Assembly (NCBI RefSeq): GCF_009746625.1
Contig: NZ_VWXL01000047.1
Location: forward strand, 120,066-184,065
Origin: Caproicibacter fermentans
GTDB taxonomy: Bacteria > Bacillota > Clostridia > Oscillospirales > Acutalibacteraceae
Reading direction: 5' to 3'
DNA length: 64,000 nt
The position numbers were made by a program, and so were the translations under genes. The notes under the pieces were generated by a model, which saw only the letters and a list, made by a program, of their open reading frames with translations, ran no database searches and had not been told where the DNA came from. Positions 7,321 through 16,170 of the stretch are shown here, piece after piece (positions within the stretch are counted from its first letter, which is position 1; the number at the start of each line of letters is the position of its first letter).

Positions 7321-8697
7321 TCAATGTAAAAACATGCGAATCAGTCTCGCCTTAAACGCTGTGTGCGGAGGATACCGAAACGGCAGATCGATCCAGTATG
7401 ATTTTTTGACGATACTTTTATAGTGGCTGAACGTATCGAAGCTCGCCTTTCCGTGGTAGCTTCCCATCCCGCTGTTTCCGACTCCGCCGAATCCCATATG
7501 GGAGGTTGCCAAATGAATGATGGTATCGTTTACACAGCCGCCGCCGAAAGAGAGAGAACCGAGCACCCGGTTCTGCGTTTTTCTGTCTTTTGTAAAAAGA
7601 TAAAGTGCAAGGGGCTTTTCCCTCTGTCTGATAAAATCGATTGCTTCCGTTATATCGTCGTAGACGAGCACCGGCAGAACCGGCCCGAAAATTTCTTCCC
7701 GCATCACGGGCGACTGCGCGGTGACTCCGTCCAGAATGGTGGGCGCAATTTGTCCTTTATCGTTTGTCCGCCCCCCGGTGACAACACTCTCTCCCTCCAT
7801 CAGGTTTTTCAGCCGGGTAAAATGCTTCTCATTGATAATTTTGGGATAGCTGTCGTTGTCCAGCGGAGAGTCACCGTAAAAGCCCTTGATTTCGTCAATC
7901 AGATCGTGCAGAAACTCGTCTTTCACCGTCTGTTGAATCAGGAGGTAATCCGGTGCCACGCAGGTTTGCCCCGCGTTCAGGAATTTTCCGAACGCGACCC
8001 GTCTCGCGGCAATTTTCAGGTCCGCGGTCGGGTCGACGATGCAGGGGCTTTTCCCGCCGAGCTCCAGGCTGACCGGGGTCAGGAAGCGCGACGCGCTTTC
8101 CATTACCTGTTTTCCGACCGCGACGCTCCCGGTAAAGAAAATATAGTCAAATCTCTGCTTTAAAAGGTCCTGATTCTCTTGACGGCCTCCCTGCACAACG
8201 GAAACATATTCCGGGGAAAAGCAGTCGGCGATCAGCTCCGCAATCACCTGCGAAGTGCGGGGAGCGTACGCCGACGGCTTGACAATCGCGCAGTTCCCCG
8301 CGGCGATCGCCCCGATCAGCGGCTCCAGACTGAGCTGGAACGGATAATTCCACGGGGACATGATCAGCACGACACCGTAGGGCTCCGGAATCTGAAAACT
8401 TCTGGAATGGAACTGTGCCAGCGGCGTCGGCACCCTCCTGGGGCGCGCCCAGCCGCGCAAATGTTTTGTGATGAAACGCAGCTCATCCAGGACCATGCCG
8501 ACTTCCGTCATATAGCTTTCAAATTCCGACTTGTTCAAATCGGCTTTCAGCGCAGCGTAAATGTCTTTTTCTCTTTTTAGAATTCCGGATTTCAGAATGT
8601 TCAGCATCTCCATCCGGCGCTCAACAGGCTTTGTCTCGTCCGTTAAAAAATAAGATCTCTGCGCCTGCGTTAATGTAACAAGGTCCGTAATTACCAC
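7321..8697 (-). CDS. NAD(P)-dependent aldehyde dehydrogenase, class 3 (YwdH-like)
   Basis: About 458 residues. Oxidises an aldehyde to the acid, or the reverse via thioester-free chemistry typical of class 3 ALDHs. The substrate-cofactor motif MSPWNYPFQLSLEPLIGAIA, catalytic Glu in LELGGKSPCIVD, catalytic Cys in NAGQTCVAPDY, and EEIFGPVLPV are intact. The C-terminus keeps a hydrophobic and basic tail (PFRYPPHTAFKARLIRMFLH) of the kind that associates class 3 enzymes with membranes. Frame is open further upstream but overlaps the alcohol dehydrogenase; start is GTG 8697, or an ATT at 8691 that is better spaced from GGGAGG. Last gene of a three-gene operon. Confidence 0.92.
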   Translation of the reverse strand: MVITDLVTLTQAQRSYFLTDETKPVERRMEMLNILKSGILKREKDIYAALKADLNKSEFESYMTEVGMVLDELRFITKHLRGWARPRRVPTPLAQFHSRSFQIPEPYGVVLIMSPWNYPFQLSLEPLIGAIAAGNCAIVKPSAYAPRTSQVIAELIADCFSPEYVSVVQGGRQENQDLLKQRFDYIFFTGSVAVGKQVMESASRFLTPVSLELGGKSPCIVDPTADLKIAARRVAFGKFLNAGQTCVAPDYLLIQQTVKDEFLHDLIDEIKGFYGDSPLDNDSYPKIINEKHFTRLKNLMEGESVVTGGRTNDKGQIAPTILDGVTAQSPVMREEIFGPVLPVLVYDDITEAIDFIRQREKPLALYLFTKDRKTQNRVLGSLSFGGGCVNDTIIHLATSHMGFGGVGNSGMGSYHGKASFDTFSHYKSIVKKSYWIDLPFRYPPHTAFKARLIRMFLH

Positions 8698-8702
8698 CTC
8701 CC

Positions 8703-9887
8703 TTAGAATGCTTTTTCCAGAATTTCCAGTATCTCCTGTTCTCCGACATACTTCGGATTGACGATCATGGCCCCGTCGTTCAAGGCGGTTTTCGCGACCG
8801 AAACAAAATCCTCCCTTTTGGCCGGTGTTTCCCGCAGCGACATGGGAAGTCCGCATAAATCATGATATTCCGCCGTCATACGGCGAATCACGGAAATGGT
8901 TTCGCGCCCTCTCTTCCCCTCCGGCGTTCCTGCAAAAGCCTCCGGCCCCGCAAGCGGAAGAAGAAGCTCCCCGTAAAGATCCCCGATTTTATCAAAATTA
9001 TATTCCATGCAGATCGGCATCAGAATGGTCATGGCTTCCCCATGGGGTACGTGACAGACGCCCCCCAGCGCGTGACCGATTGCGTGGATCATGCCGACCA
9101 TGGAATTCGAAAAGGCCGCGCCCGCCATAAACGCCGCGTTTGCCATTGCGTAGCGCGCCTTTTGGTCTTTCTCGTTCCTGACGGAAACGGACAGGCTGTC
9201 CCTGATCAATGTGATTGCCGAAACCGCAAACGTGTCGCTCAGCGGGTTTTTCTGAAGGCAGGTATAGGCCTCCACCGCATGGCACAGCGCGTCCATTCCG
9301 GTGGAAGCGGTGATCCGCGCGGGCAGAGTCAGCGTCATTCTCGGGTCCAGAACCGCCGCGTCCGGCAGAAGATGGCTGGAGATAAATTCCATTTTGATCT
9401 GTTTTTCCGGATCGAGAATCACTGCGACCATAGTGGCCTCCGATCCCGTTCCCGCGGTGGTCGGCACGGCAATAAACGGGATACGGGCGCCGCAGTCTAT
9501 GTTTTCACACCCCATTGCAGAAAGAATATCGTCGATTCCCTGGGAAATCAGAAGCTTAACCCCTTTTGCCGTGTCCAGAACGGAACCGCCGCCCACCGCA
9601 ATCAAACTGTCGCAGCCAAGACTTCTGTAAAGCGCCGCGGCACGGTTGACAACGGCGGAGGAGGAGTCTGGCGGAATTTCCGTAAAACATCCGCGCGGAG
9701 GTATTCCGCCGGAAAGGAGCGCGTCGCTGACCGTCCGGAGAACTCCGATCTTTTCCAGCATGGAATCGGATAACAAAAGGGGTTTTTCCGCCCTCAGATC
9801 CGTCAGAACGCTCGGGATATTTTCCAATGCAAATTGACCGGACAGCAATTTAGGCGGATTGCAGAATTCAAAATAATCCGGCAGCAT
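8703..9887 (-). CDS. Iron-containing alcohol dehydrogenase (group III)
   Basis: 394 residues. Fe-ADH fold: NAD-binding GGGSVLDTAKG (about residue 97-107), TAGTGSEAT, and the metal ligands in the Asp-plus-His pattern with MIHAIGHALGGVCHVPHGEA (about 262-281). Interconverts an alcohol and aldehyde. AGGAGG lies ten bases before ATG 9887. The gene begins right after the SCP2-like stop and ends five bases before the aldehyde dehydrogenase frame, so alcohol, aldehyde and acid can be interconverted by neighbouring products. Confidence 0.93.
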   Translation of the reverse strand: MLPDYFEFCNPPKLLSGQFALENIPSVLTDLRAEKPLLLSDSMLEKIGVLRTVSDALLSGGIPPRGCFTEIPPDSSSAVVNRAAALYRSLGCDSLIAVGGGSVLDTAKGVKLLISQGIDDILSAMGCENIDCGARIPFIAVPTTAGTGSEATMVAVILDPEKQIKMEFISSHLLPDAAVLDPRMTLTLPARITASTGMDALCHAVEAYTCLQKNPLSDTFAVSAITLIRDSLSVSVRNEKDQKARYAMANAAFMAGAAFSNSMVGMIHAIGHALGGVCHVPHGEAMTILMPICMEYNFDKIGDLYGELLLPLAGPEAFAGTPEGKRGRETISVIRRMTAEYHDLCGLPMSLRETPAKREDFVSVAKTALNDGAMIVNPKYVGEQEILEILEKAF

Positions 9888-9893
9888 TTACTA

Positions 9894-10472
9894 TCAGCCT
9901 CCTAACAGGGCTTGGCAATAGACAAAAACGGTGGAACATTCCTTCTGTGGAAACCTCTTAAGAATCTTGCCGGCGATAAATCTGGGAAAAAGATACCCTT
10001 CGATCACATCCACGCAGTGGACCAGCGTCATACAGTCAAAGATACTGCCGCTGAGTAAAAACCTGTGCTGAGCATAAGCCTGGGCGACTCCGATTCTGCC
10101 GCTCAGGACAAGGAACGCCGCGTCAATGCTGCGGAACGTGACGGTCATATCGGCCCGCGGCCTGCCGGAGGATTTTATCATACGGATCCCATCGTCCCCG
10201 CGGGCAAGTGTCACGGACGGTCCGTTGAAAGAAGCCTTCATGCAAAGTACAAAACCCGGCTCCCAGCTTTTAATTTCCCCGCGCACTGTTTTGTCGCGGC
10301 GGGATAGCACCTGAAAAGCACGTCCCAAAAAGAAAAGGACTACGCGTGCGGCCAGGCGTTTGGCGGCAAGTTTTAATTTTTGCTCAACTCTGATTGAAGT
10401 CGTGTTAAAACACCCTCCTTTGTCCGCCGGATTACAATTCGCGGATAAATCTCGTTTTACGAATTGGTACAC
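9894..10472 (-). CDS. SCP2 sterol-transfer-like lipid-binding protein
   Basis: 192 residues. The central part (WEPGFVLCMKASFNGPSVTL, then RADMTVTFRSIDAAFLVLSG, GVAQAYAQHRFLLSGSI) looks like the SCP2 fold, with the hydrophobic-ligand platform of alternating strands. It may bind or present a fatty alcohol, aldehyde or acyl chain for the two dehydrogenases. The start is uncertain: GTG 10472 is the canonical choice, yet a strong AAAGGAGGG at about 10416-10424 is followed by no ATG, GTG or TTG in frame. The protein could begin at ATC near 10397. Confidence 0.55.
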   Translation of the reverse strand: MYQFVKRDLSANCNPADKGGCFNTTSIRVEQKLKLAAKRLAARVVLFFLGRAFQVLSRRDKTVRGEIKSWEPGFVLCMKASFNGPSVTLARGDDGIRMIKSSGRPRADMTVTFRSIDAAFLVLSGRIGVAQAYAQHRFLLSGSIFDCMTLVHCVDVIEGYLFPRFIAGKILKRFPQKECSTVFVYCQALLGG

Positions 10473-10507
10473 GTCGTTTCAGAAATTATATGGCAGATTT
10501 TGTAACT

Positions 10508-10536
10508 ATTATAGTGCCGATATCAGGTAATTACAA
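10508..10536 (-). promoter_or_regulatory. Promoter of the SCP2-ADH-ALDH operon
   Basis: On the minus strand TTGTAA (10536-10531), a 17-base spacer and TATAAT (10513-10508) precede the first gene of the operon by about 35 bases. Confidence 0.7.
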
Positions 10537-10555
10537 GAGTGAATTCATTTCGGCA

Positions 10556-10588
10556 TGCAAAAACCGCTTTCTTAACGAAAACGGTTTC
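10556..10588 (-). terminator. Intrinsic terminator after liv operon
   Basis: On the minus strand AAACCG-t-TTTC and GAAA-g-CGGTTT pair around GTTAA and are followed by a T-run. It lies about 40 bases past the livF stop. Confidence 0.65.
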
Positions 10589-10624
10589 ATTCCATGCATA
10601 TCGTTTGTTTCCTATGGGTCCGGA

Positions 10625-11329
10625 TTACCCCCCCAGATAAGCCTGCTTTACAGAATCATCCTGCAATAGGTCGGAAGCCTTGCCTTCCAGAACGATGTTG
10701 CCCGTCTCAATCACGTAGGCGCGGTTTGCGATGGAAAGCGCCATGTTCGCGTTCTGCTCGACCAGCAGGATGGTAGTTCCTGAACCGTTGATTTCTTTGA
10801 TAATATGAAAGATCTCCTGAACGATAATCGGAGCGAGACCCATGGAAGGTTCGTCCAGCAGAAGAATTTTCGGCCTTGCCATCAGCGCCCGTCCCATGGC
10901 GAGCATCTGTTGCTCTCCGCCGCTCAAAGTCCCGCCGCGCTGCTTCATGCGTTCTTTCAGCCTTGGAAATCTGGCGTAAACCATTTCAAAATCTTTTTTG
11001 ATTCCGGCATCGTCTTTCCGGCAGTAGGCCCCCATCTGCAGGTTTTCCATCACCGTGAGGTTCGAGAAAATACGGCGGCCCTCCGGCACATGAGAAATTC
11101 CGAGATAAGGTATTTTGTACGCGGGATACCCGTTCAGTTTTTTATCTTCAAAGGTAATCGTTCCGCTTTTCGCCGGAACAAGACCGGAAATCGCCCGAAG
11201 CGTCGAGGTTTTTCCAGCGCCGTTCGCACCGATCAATGTGACGATTTCGCCCTCTTTTACTTCAATATTAATATCCGTCAGCGCGTGAATCGCATCGTAA
11301 TAGACGTTCAGGTTCTGAATTTTAAGCAT
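10625..11329 (-). CDS. livF: Branched-chain amino-acid ABC transporter ATPase LivF
   Basis: 234 residues starting MLKIQNLNVYYDAIHAL. Walker A GANGAGKTS, signature LSGGEQQMLAMGRAL, Walker B KILLLDEPSMGLAP and switch His region are all present; the EPSMGLAP variant is characteristic of LivF. One of two ATPases of the importer. ATG 11329 overlaps livG by eight bases, which fits tight coupling. Last gene of the livJ-H-M-G-F operon. Confidence 0.95.
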   Translation of the reverse strand: MLKIQNLNVYYDAIHALTDINIEVKEGEIVTLIGANGAGKTSTLRAISGLVPAKSGTITFEDKKLNGYPAYKIPYLGISHVPEGRRIFSNLTVMENLQMGAYCRKDDAGIKKDFEMVYARFPRLKERMKQRGGTLSGGEQQMLAMGRALMARPKILLLDEPSMGLAPIIVQEIFHIIKEINGSGTTILLVEQNANMALSIANRAYVIETGNIVLEGKASDLLQDDSVKQAYLGG

Positions 11330-12095
11330 CGGCGGCCTCCTCTCCCAGATACGCCTCAATGACTTTTTTGTTGGTCTTAATTTCATCCGGAGGCCCCTGA
11401 GCGATGATTTTTCCGTAATCCAGCACAACGATGTTTTCGCATACTCCCATAACCAGTTTCATATCATGCTCAATCAGCAGAATTGCAATTTTGAATTCCC
11501 GGCGGATCCACTGGATCAAATCCATCAGGTTCTGCGTCTCCTGCGGATTCATTCCGGCCGCCGGTTCATCCAGCAGCAGCAGCTTCGGCTGAGTCGCAAG
11601 CGCGCGGGCAATCTCCAGACGTCTTTGCTGCCCGTAAGGCAGGTTGCAGGCTTTTTCATTCTTCAATTCCAGCAGGCCGAATATTTTCAGCAGATCCAGC
11701 GATTTTTTTTCGATCTCTTCTTCCTGCCTGAAATAAGAAGGCAGGCGAAAGATGGAGGAAACCAGTGAATAATGTGCCTGATACGCATAAGAAACCTTGA
11801 TATTATCCATCACGCTCAGGTTCTTCATCAGGCGGATGTTCTGGAAGGTCCTGGATATTTTCTTTTTTGTAATCTGATGAGGCTGTATTCCCTGAATGCT
11901 TTCCCCATTAAAGACAATTTTTCCGCTTGTAGGCGCGTAAACCCCGGTCAGCATATTAAAAACGGTTGTTTTACCCGCGCCGTTTGGCCCGATTAAACCG
12001 AAAAGATCGTTTTCCTCCATGGAAATGGAAAAATCCGAAACCGCCGTTAAACCGCCGAATTTGATGGTAATATTTTCTATATCAAGCAGCGGCAT
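11322..12095 (-). CDS. livG: Branched-chain amino-acid ABC transporter ATPase LivG
   Basis: 257 residues from ATG 12095 (MPLLDIENITIKFGGL). Walker A GPNGAGKTT, signature LPYGQQRRLEIARALA, Walker B KLLLLDEPAAGMNPQE, and the switch His in LIEHDMKLVMG. The AAGMNP box and the long Q-loop region (RTFQNIRLMKNLSV) are LivG hallmarks. It overlaps livM by 14 bases and livF by eight. Confidence 0.95.
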   Translation of the reverse strand: MPLLDIENITIKFGGLTAVSDFSISMEENDLFGLIGPNGAGKTTVFNMLTGVYAPTSGKIVFNGESIQGIQPHQITKKKISRTFQNIRLMKNLSVMDNIKVSYAYQAHYSLVSSIFRLPSYFRQEEEIEKKSLDLLKIFGLLELKNEKACNLPYGQQRRLEIARALATQPKLLLLDEPAAGMNPQETQNLMDLIQWIRREFKIAILLIEHDMKLVMGVCENIVVLDYGKIIAQGPPDEIKTNKKVIEAYLGEEAADA

Positions 12096-13050
12096 GGTCT
12101 TCACCCCTCTCTTTCGGTTTCGCCGCACCGGATTTTCTGCGCAGAAAACTGGTCACACGGATATTCTTGACTCTGAGAATCATAATGACAATCAACAGCA
12201 GCGGATAAATTACCATTCTCAGATCGCCCAGGAACCGAAGCACTTCCGGCAGCAGCGTCAGGATGCTGGTGGAAGCAATGCACCCGACGAAACCGCCCGT
12301 GCCGCCAAGAACAACATAGATGACAAAGTCGATGGACTTCAGAAAATTAAAGCTGTTCGGGTCGATAAACATCATCAGGAACGCGTAGAGCCCGCCCGCG
12401 TACCCGGCAAAAAAAGCTCCGGTTGTAAACGACATGATTTTATATCTGGTTGTATCGATGCCCATTGCCTCCGCGGCAATTTCATCCTCCCGTACGGAGA
12501 TCATCGCGCGGCCCTGATTGGCATGAACAATATTATAGAGAATCGCAATGGTGGCGATCATGGAAAAAAACACCCAGGCAAACGTCGTCTTCGGCGGAAT
12601 CCCCGCAAGGCCCTGCGCCCCTCCGAGCGCGTCGATGTTCTGGATGGCCACAACAACGATCTGGCAGAAGCCCAGCGTTGTAATGGCAAGGTAATCCCCT
12701 TTCAGCCTCAAGGTGGGAAGACCGATCAGAAAGCCGAAAACAGCCGCGACGACGCTTCCGCAGAGCAGCGACAAAAAGAACGGCAGCCCTGTATTCATCT
12801 GGATAAAAGCCGACGCGTAAGCGCCGATGGCCATAAAGGCCGAATGGCCAAGCGTCAGCTGCCCGGTATAGTTAATGATGAGGTTGGTGCTCAGCGCAAG
12901 AATGATATTAATACAGATGACCATCAGGATCTGCGAATAATAGGCATTGATAACATCCGTTTGAATCAGGACGAACAACACGCAGAATACAACCAGAGAA
13001 GCGGCCAGAAAAATCACACCGCGTTTTATATAAGATTTCAAACCGGCCAC
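12082..13050 (-). CDS. livM: Branched-chain amino-acid ABC transporter permease LivM
   Basis: 322 residues with about nine to ten membrane helices. The conserved GQLTLGHSAFMAIGAYASA and the coupling region around REDEIAAEAMGIDTTRYK, followed by FMMFIDPNSF, are LivM-like. GTG 13050 directly follows the livH stop. Forms the heterodimeric channel with LivH. Confidence 0.94.
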   Translation of the reverse strand: MAGLKSYIKRGVIFLAASLVVFCVLFVLIQTDVINAYYSQILMVICINIILALSTNLIINYTGQLTLGHSAFMAIGAYASAFIQMNTGLPFFLSLLCGSVVAAVFGFLIGLPTLRLKGDYLAITTLGFCQIVVVAIQNIDALGGAQGLAGIPPKTTFAWVFFSMIATIAILYNIVHANQGRAMISVREDEIAAEAMGIDTTRYKIMSFTTGAFFAGYAGGLYAFLMMFIDPNSFNFLKSIDFVIYVVLGGTGGFVGCIASTSILTLLPEVLRFLGDLRMVIYPLLLIVIMILRVKNIRVTSFLRRKSGAAKPKERGEDHAAA

Positions 13051-13935
13051 CTACACTTTCTCTTTTACCGCCTTGCCCAAAAGGCCGGTCGGCTTGATGA
13101 TCAGAATGACGATCAGAATCACAAACGCAACGGCGCCGGCAATTTTGGAATTGATGGCCGCCATGAACGTTTCCACAACACCAAGAATAATTCCGCCGAC
13201 AAACGCGCCGGGGATTAATCCGATTCCGCCGAGAACCGCAGCGACAAACGATTTAATTCCCGGCATCATGCCCATGTAAGGGTCCAGGCTGGAATACAAG
13301 ATGGCAACCAGCATTCCGGCCGCGCCCGCCAGCGCCGACCCAATCGCGAAGGTCATTGAAATGGTGGTGTTTACATTGATTCCCATGAGAGCCGCGGCGT
13401 CCTTATCCAGCGAAGTGGCCCGCATGGCTCTTCCCATTTTTGTGTGATTTACAAAAAGATTCAAAAGGACCAGCAAAAGCAGGGAAATCCCCAGAATGAT
13501 CAGATGCAGAGCGTCCGAGCGGATCGGGCCGAACATGACCGTCTGCTGCTTCAAGATATCGCCCGGATAAGTTCTGGGGTTGCCGCCGAACATGGCGTTA
13601 AACCCGTTTTCCAGCAAAAGCGAAACGCCGATCGCCGTGATCAGCAAATTGATATTAGTGGTTCTGCGCAGCGGCTTATACGCCACTCTCTCAATCACAA
13701 CGCCCAGCAAAGCCGAGCCGAGCATTGCAATCAGCAGCGCCGGAATAAACGGCAGACGCGCGTAGGTCGCGACAAAAAAGCCAATGTATGCCCCCACCAT
13801 ATAAATATCGCAGTGTGCAAAGTTAATCAGTCCGATAATTCCGTAAACCATTGTGTATCCCAACGCAATCAAAGCATAGACGCTTCCCAGGGACACGCCG
13901 TTGATCAGCTGCTGCAGGAATTCGATCAGAGACAA
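13051..13935 (-). CDS. livH: Branched-chain amino-acid ABC transporter permease LivH
   Basis: 294 residues, about eight helices. Family stretches: NGVSLGSVYALIALGYTMVYG at the N-terminus, INFAHCDIYMVGAY, and the coupling loop MRATSLDKDAAALMGINV. Start chosen at TTG 13935 because AAGGGGG lies eight bases upstream; an in-frame extension to 13971 has no ribosome-binding site. Confidence 0.94.
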   Translation of the reverse strand: MSLIEFLQQLINGVSLGSVYALIALGYTMVYGIIGLINFAHCDIYMVGAYIGFFVATYARLPFIPALLIAMLGSALLGVVIERVAYKPLRRTTNINLLITAIGVSLLLENGFNAMFGGNPRTYPGDILKQQTVMFGPIRSDALHLIILGISLLLLVLLNLFVNHTKMGRAMRATSLDKDAAALMGINVNTTISMTFAIGSALAGAAGMLVAILYSSLDPYMGMMPGIKSFVAAVLGGIGLIPGAFVGGIILGVVETFMAAINSKIAGAVAFVILIVILIIKPTGLLGKAVKEKV

Positions 13936-13965
13936 TTTGTTTTCCCCCTTAGCTTTATGAATCAG

Positions 13966-13997
13966 GAGCATACTCCCCCGGGCGGGGAAGTATGCTC
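13966..13997 (-). other. Intercistronic hairpin between livJ and livH
   Basis: GAGCATAC and GTATGCTC flank a C-rich/G-rich inner stem (CCCC/GGGG). No U-run follows on the minus strand. Probably an mRNA-stabilising or attenuating element that raises binding-protein yield relative to the permeases. Confidence 0.6.
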
Positions 13998-14030
13998 TGT
14001 CCGACTCATCAAAAGCCCAGTTAATGAAGC

Positions 14031-15251
14031 TTACGGTTCAACCTTGGTGTAGAAGGTCTCCTTCCCGCCGTCCGTCTTGATGATAACAGCGGACTTGATC
14101 GCGTCGCGGTTTTCGTCAAATTTGATATGGCCGGAAACAACGGTGCCGTCATATGCTTTCAGAGCTGACTGAATGGCAGCGGAGTCGGTGGATCCTGCTT
14201 TTTGAATTGACTGAACGAGGACTTTCCCCGCGTCGTAATTCAACGCCGCCATCGCGTCCGGAGCATCCGTGGTATTATATTTCGATTTGAAATCCTTGAT
14301 GAACTGCACAACCTCCGCAGAGGTATCGTCCGGAGAATAATGGTTGGAGAAATACGCGCCGTTGACCGCGTCTCCGCCGATTTTGAACAGATCCGCCGAA
14401 TCCCAGCCGTCGCCGCCCAGGAAAGTCGCCTTGATGCCGGCACTGCGCGCCTGCTTCGCGATCACGGCAACTGTGGAATAGTAATCCGGCAGGAACAGGA
14501 CATCCGGATTCGTCGCGGCAATTTTGGTCAGCTGAGCGTTAAAATCTTTGTCGCCCGTCAGATACGTCTCGGAAGAAACGACTTTTCCTCCGTTCGCTTC
14601 AAAGCTCTTTTGGAAATTCTGTGCCAGGCCCTTGGAATAGTCGTTACCGTTGTCATACAGCATGGCGGCGGTTTGGGCTTTCAGATCGCTGCTTGCGAGC
14701 TTCGCGACCACCTTGCCCTGGAACGGATCGATAAAGCAGGTGCGGAAAATAAAATCGCCGACTTTTGTCACTTTTTCGTTTGTGCCGGTACCGGTCACCA
14801 TTGGAATTTTGTACTGCTGAGCAATCGGCGCCAGAGAAAGCGCGCAGTTGCTGGTCAAGGGTCCTACAATCGCCACTACCTTGTCGTTGTCGATCAGCTT
14901 TTTACCGACGGTTGCCGCGGTGGCGGGTTTCCCCTCGTCGTCGACAAAAACGAACGTGAGCTTCTGCCCATTGATCCCGCCGTCCGCGTTCACCTGGTCT
15001 TCGAGAAGCTGCAGAGCTTTCTGTCCGGACTGGCCGAACGCCGCAACGGAACCTGTCAGCGGCATGACGGCACCGATTTTCACCTCGCCGGAAAGAGCCG
15101 CGCCGGATGAGCCGGATGATGCGGAACCGCTTGCTGCGGATGACGCCGCTGCCGATGTCGCCGCGGAAGAACTGCCCGATGCGTTCTGGCAGCCGGTAAA
15201 CGATGCTACTATTGCAGCGCTTAATGCAAGTGCAACCAACTTCTTGTGCAT
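14031..15251 (-). CDS. livJ: Branched-chain amino-acid ABC transporter substrate-binding lipoprotein
   Basis: 406 residues. Lipoprotein signal with FTGCQ (Cys about residue 21), then a low-complexity Ser/Ala/Gly linker of about 35 residues, then the Peripla_BP_6 domain beginning VKIGAVMPLTGSVAAFGQSG. Motifs VAIVGPLTSNCALSLAPIAQ and FRTCFIDPFQGKVVA are typical. AGGAGG lies before ATG 15251; the frame extends upstream without a ribosome-binding site. It binds Leu/Ile/Val or a related ligand outside the membrane. Confidence 0.93.
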   Translation of the reverse strand: MHKKLVALALSAAIVASFTGCQNASGSSSAATSAAASSAASGSASSGSSGAALSGEVKIGAVMPLTGSVAAFGQSGQKALQLLEDQVNADGGINGQKLTFVFVDDEGKPATAATVGKKLIDNDKVVAIVGPLTSNCALSLAPIAQQYKIPMVTGTGTNEKVTKVGDFIFRTCFIDPFQGKVVAKLASSDLKAQTAAMLYDNGNDYSKGLAQNFQKSFEANGGKVVSSETYLTGDKDFNAQLTKIAATNPDVLFLPDYYSTVAVIAKQARSAGIKATFLGGDGWDSADLFKIGGDAVNGAYFSNHYSPDDTSAEVVQFIKDFKSKYNTTDAPDAMAALNYDAGKVLVQSIQKAGSTDSAAIQSALKAYDGTVVSGHIKFDENRDAIKSAVIIKTDGGKETFYTKVEP

Positions 15252-15390
15252 AACGAAACCTCCTGAAAATAAAATATAATAAAAACAGGGCGTTGAAACC
15301 AGCTTTGCTGCCGCTGGCTCAAACACCCTTGTTAAAGCGATGATATTAATTTTTTAATGATTGAAAGAGCTAAAGTATTTATGATTCATT

Positions 15391-15419
15391 ATCATACACA
15401 GCTTTTTTTAATTTGTCAA
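15391..15419 (-). promoter_or_regulatory. Promoter of the liv operon
   Basis: Minus strand TTGACA (15419-15414), 17-base spacer, TATGAT (15396-15391). It leaves a leader of about 135 bases before livJ. Confidence 0.8.
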
Positions 15420-15573
15420 TCCTGTAAGATAATATTTTTTAAGTTTCAAGATAATTCCATCATGTACATTAAAAAGTTAAGTCCGGCATATTTCTTTCTA
15501 GTCATTGCATGATATTTTTTTTAACTTTCATAAGTCGGCGATGGAGCGGCCTTTGAGGAGGAGCTTTCCGCAT

Positions 15574-15607
15574 AAAAAATGAGACCCCTGTCTGAGGAAT
15601 CTCATTT
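15574..15607 (-). terminator. Terminator after gerQ-like gene
   Basis: AAATGAGA and TCTCATTT pair across a partly paired loop (CCT/AGG), followed on the minus strand by six T. It ends the cwlJ-gerQ transcript, whose last codon is at 15614. Confidence 0.8.
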
Positions 15608-15613
15608 CTCCGA

Positions 15614-16159
15614 TTAGTAAAATATAGTTACAAATTTAATATTGAAAAAGTCGCATGTTAAAATATCATCGGATTCTGCTTCTCGAAGCAGGATGTAGTT
15701 TGCTCCGACTCCGACCAATAAGCCGGCCTTATCGGTAAAAGTATTGGTTCCGATTAAAAATTCGACCCGAACTCTTCTCCCAATCTGAGTCCTTAAAAAG
15801 CCGTTTAAAAATTCAATGCTTTCTGCCGTCATCGGCGCCGATTGGGTCATATCCGTAATAGGCATCAGCTGAGCGGTGGCCGGTGTTGACGCTTGACCGA
15901 CACCTGCGGTTCCCATTACGGCTCCCTGAATCGCAGGCTGCTGCATTGCCGAAGGAATCACGGCCGTCTGCATGGAACCGCCGGCGCCTGCTCCCTGCAT
16001 GGAGGTATCCATGGATGAAGAAGGATCGGCTTTCGTTTTTCCGGGCATTTGTATTGTCATCGCGTTATTGTACGCGCCCATTCCGGTCTGCTGGCAATTG
16101 GAACACACACCCGGATTCGCATACACTGCGCTGTAACCGGGAATTTGTGGATTCATCAT
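15614..16159 (-). CDS. GerQ-like spore coat protein
   Basis: 181 residues. The first 105 are a low-complexity Gln/Met/Ala/Ser region, as in coat proteins. The last 70 (ESIEFLNGFLRTQIGRRVRV, then LLVGVGANYILLREAESDD and IKFVTIFY) fit the C-terminal GerQ domain. In Bacillus, GerQ is cross-linked in the coat and is needed for CwlJ to be present in the spore. The adjacent CwlJ-like gene 11 bases upstream in the same operon strongly supports the call. Multiple Gln and Lys residues would suit transglutaminase cross-linking. Confidence 0.75.
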   Translation of the reverse strand: MMNPQIPGYSAVYANPGVCSNCQQTGMGAYNNAMTIQMPGKTKADPSSSMDTSMQGAGAGGSMQTAVIPSAMQQPAIQGAVMGTAGVGQASTPATAQLMPITDMTQSAPMTAESIEFLNGFLRTQIGRRVRVEFLIGTNTFTDKAGLLVGVGANYILLREAESDDILTCDFFNIKFVTIFY

Positions 16160-16170
16160 ATTTCACCTCT

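Noticed and set aside
8862..9773. 303-codon rightward frame opposite the iron alcohol dehydrogenase
   Set aside because: Shadow of a gene with all catalytic motifs on the other strand.
12019..13218. 399-codon rightward frame opposite livM/livH
   Set aside because: Arginine/glutamine-rich antisense shadow of intact liv genes; no homology.
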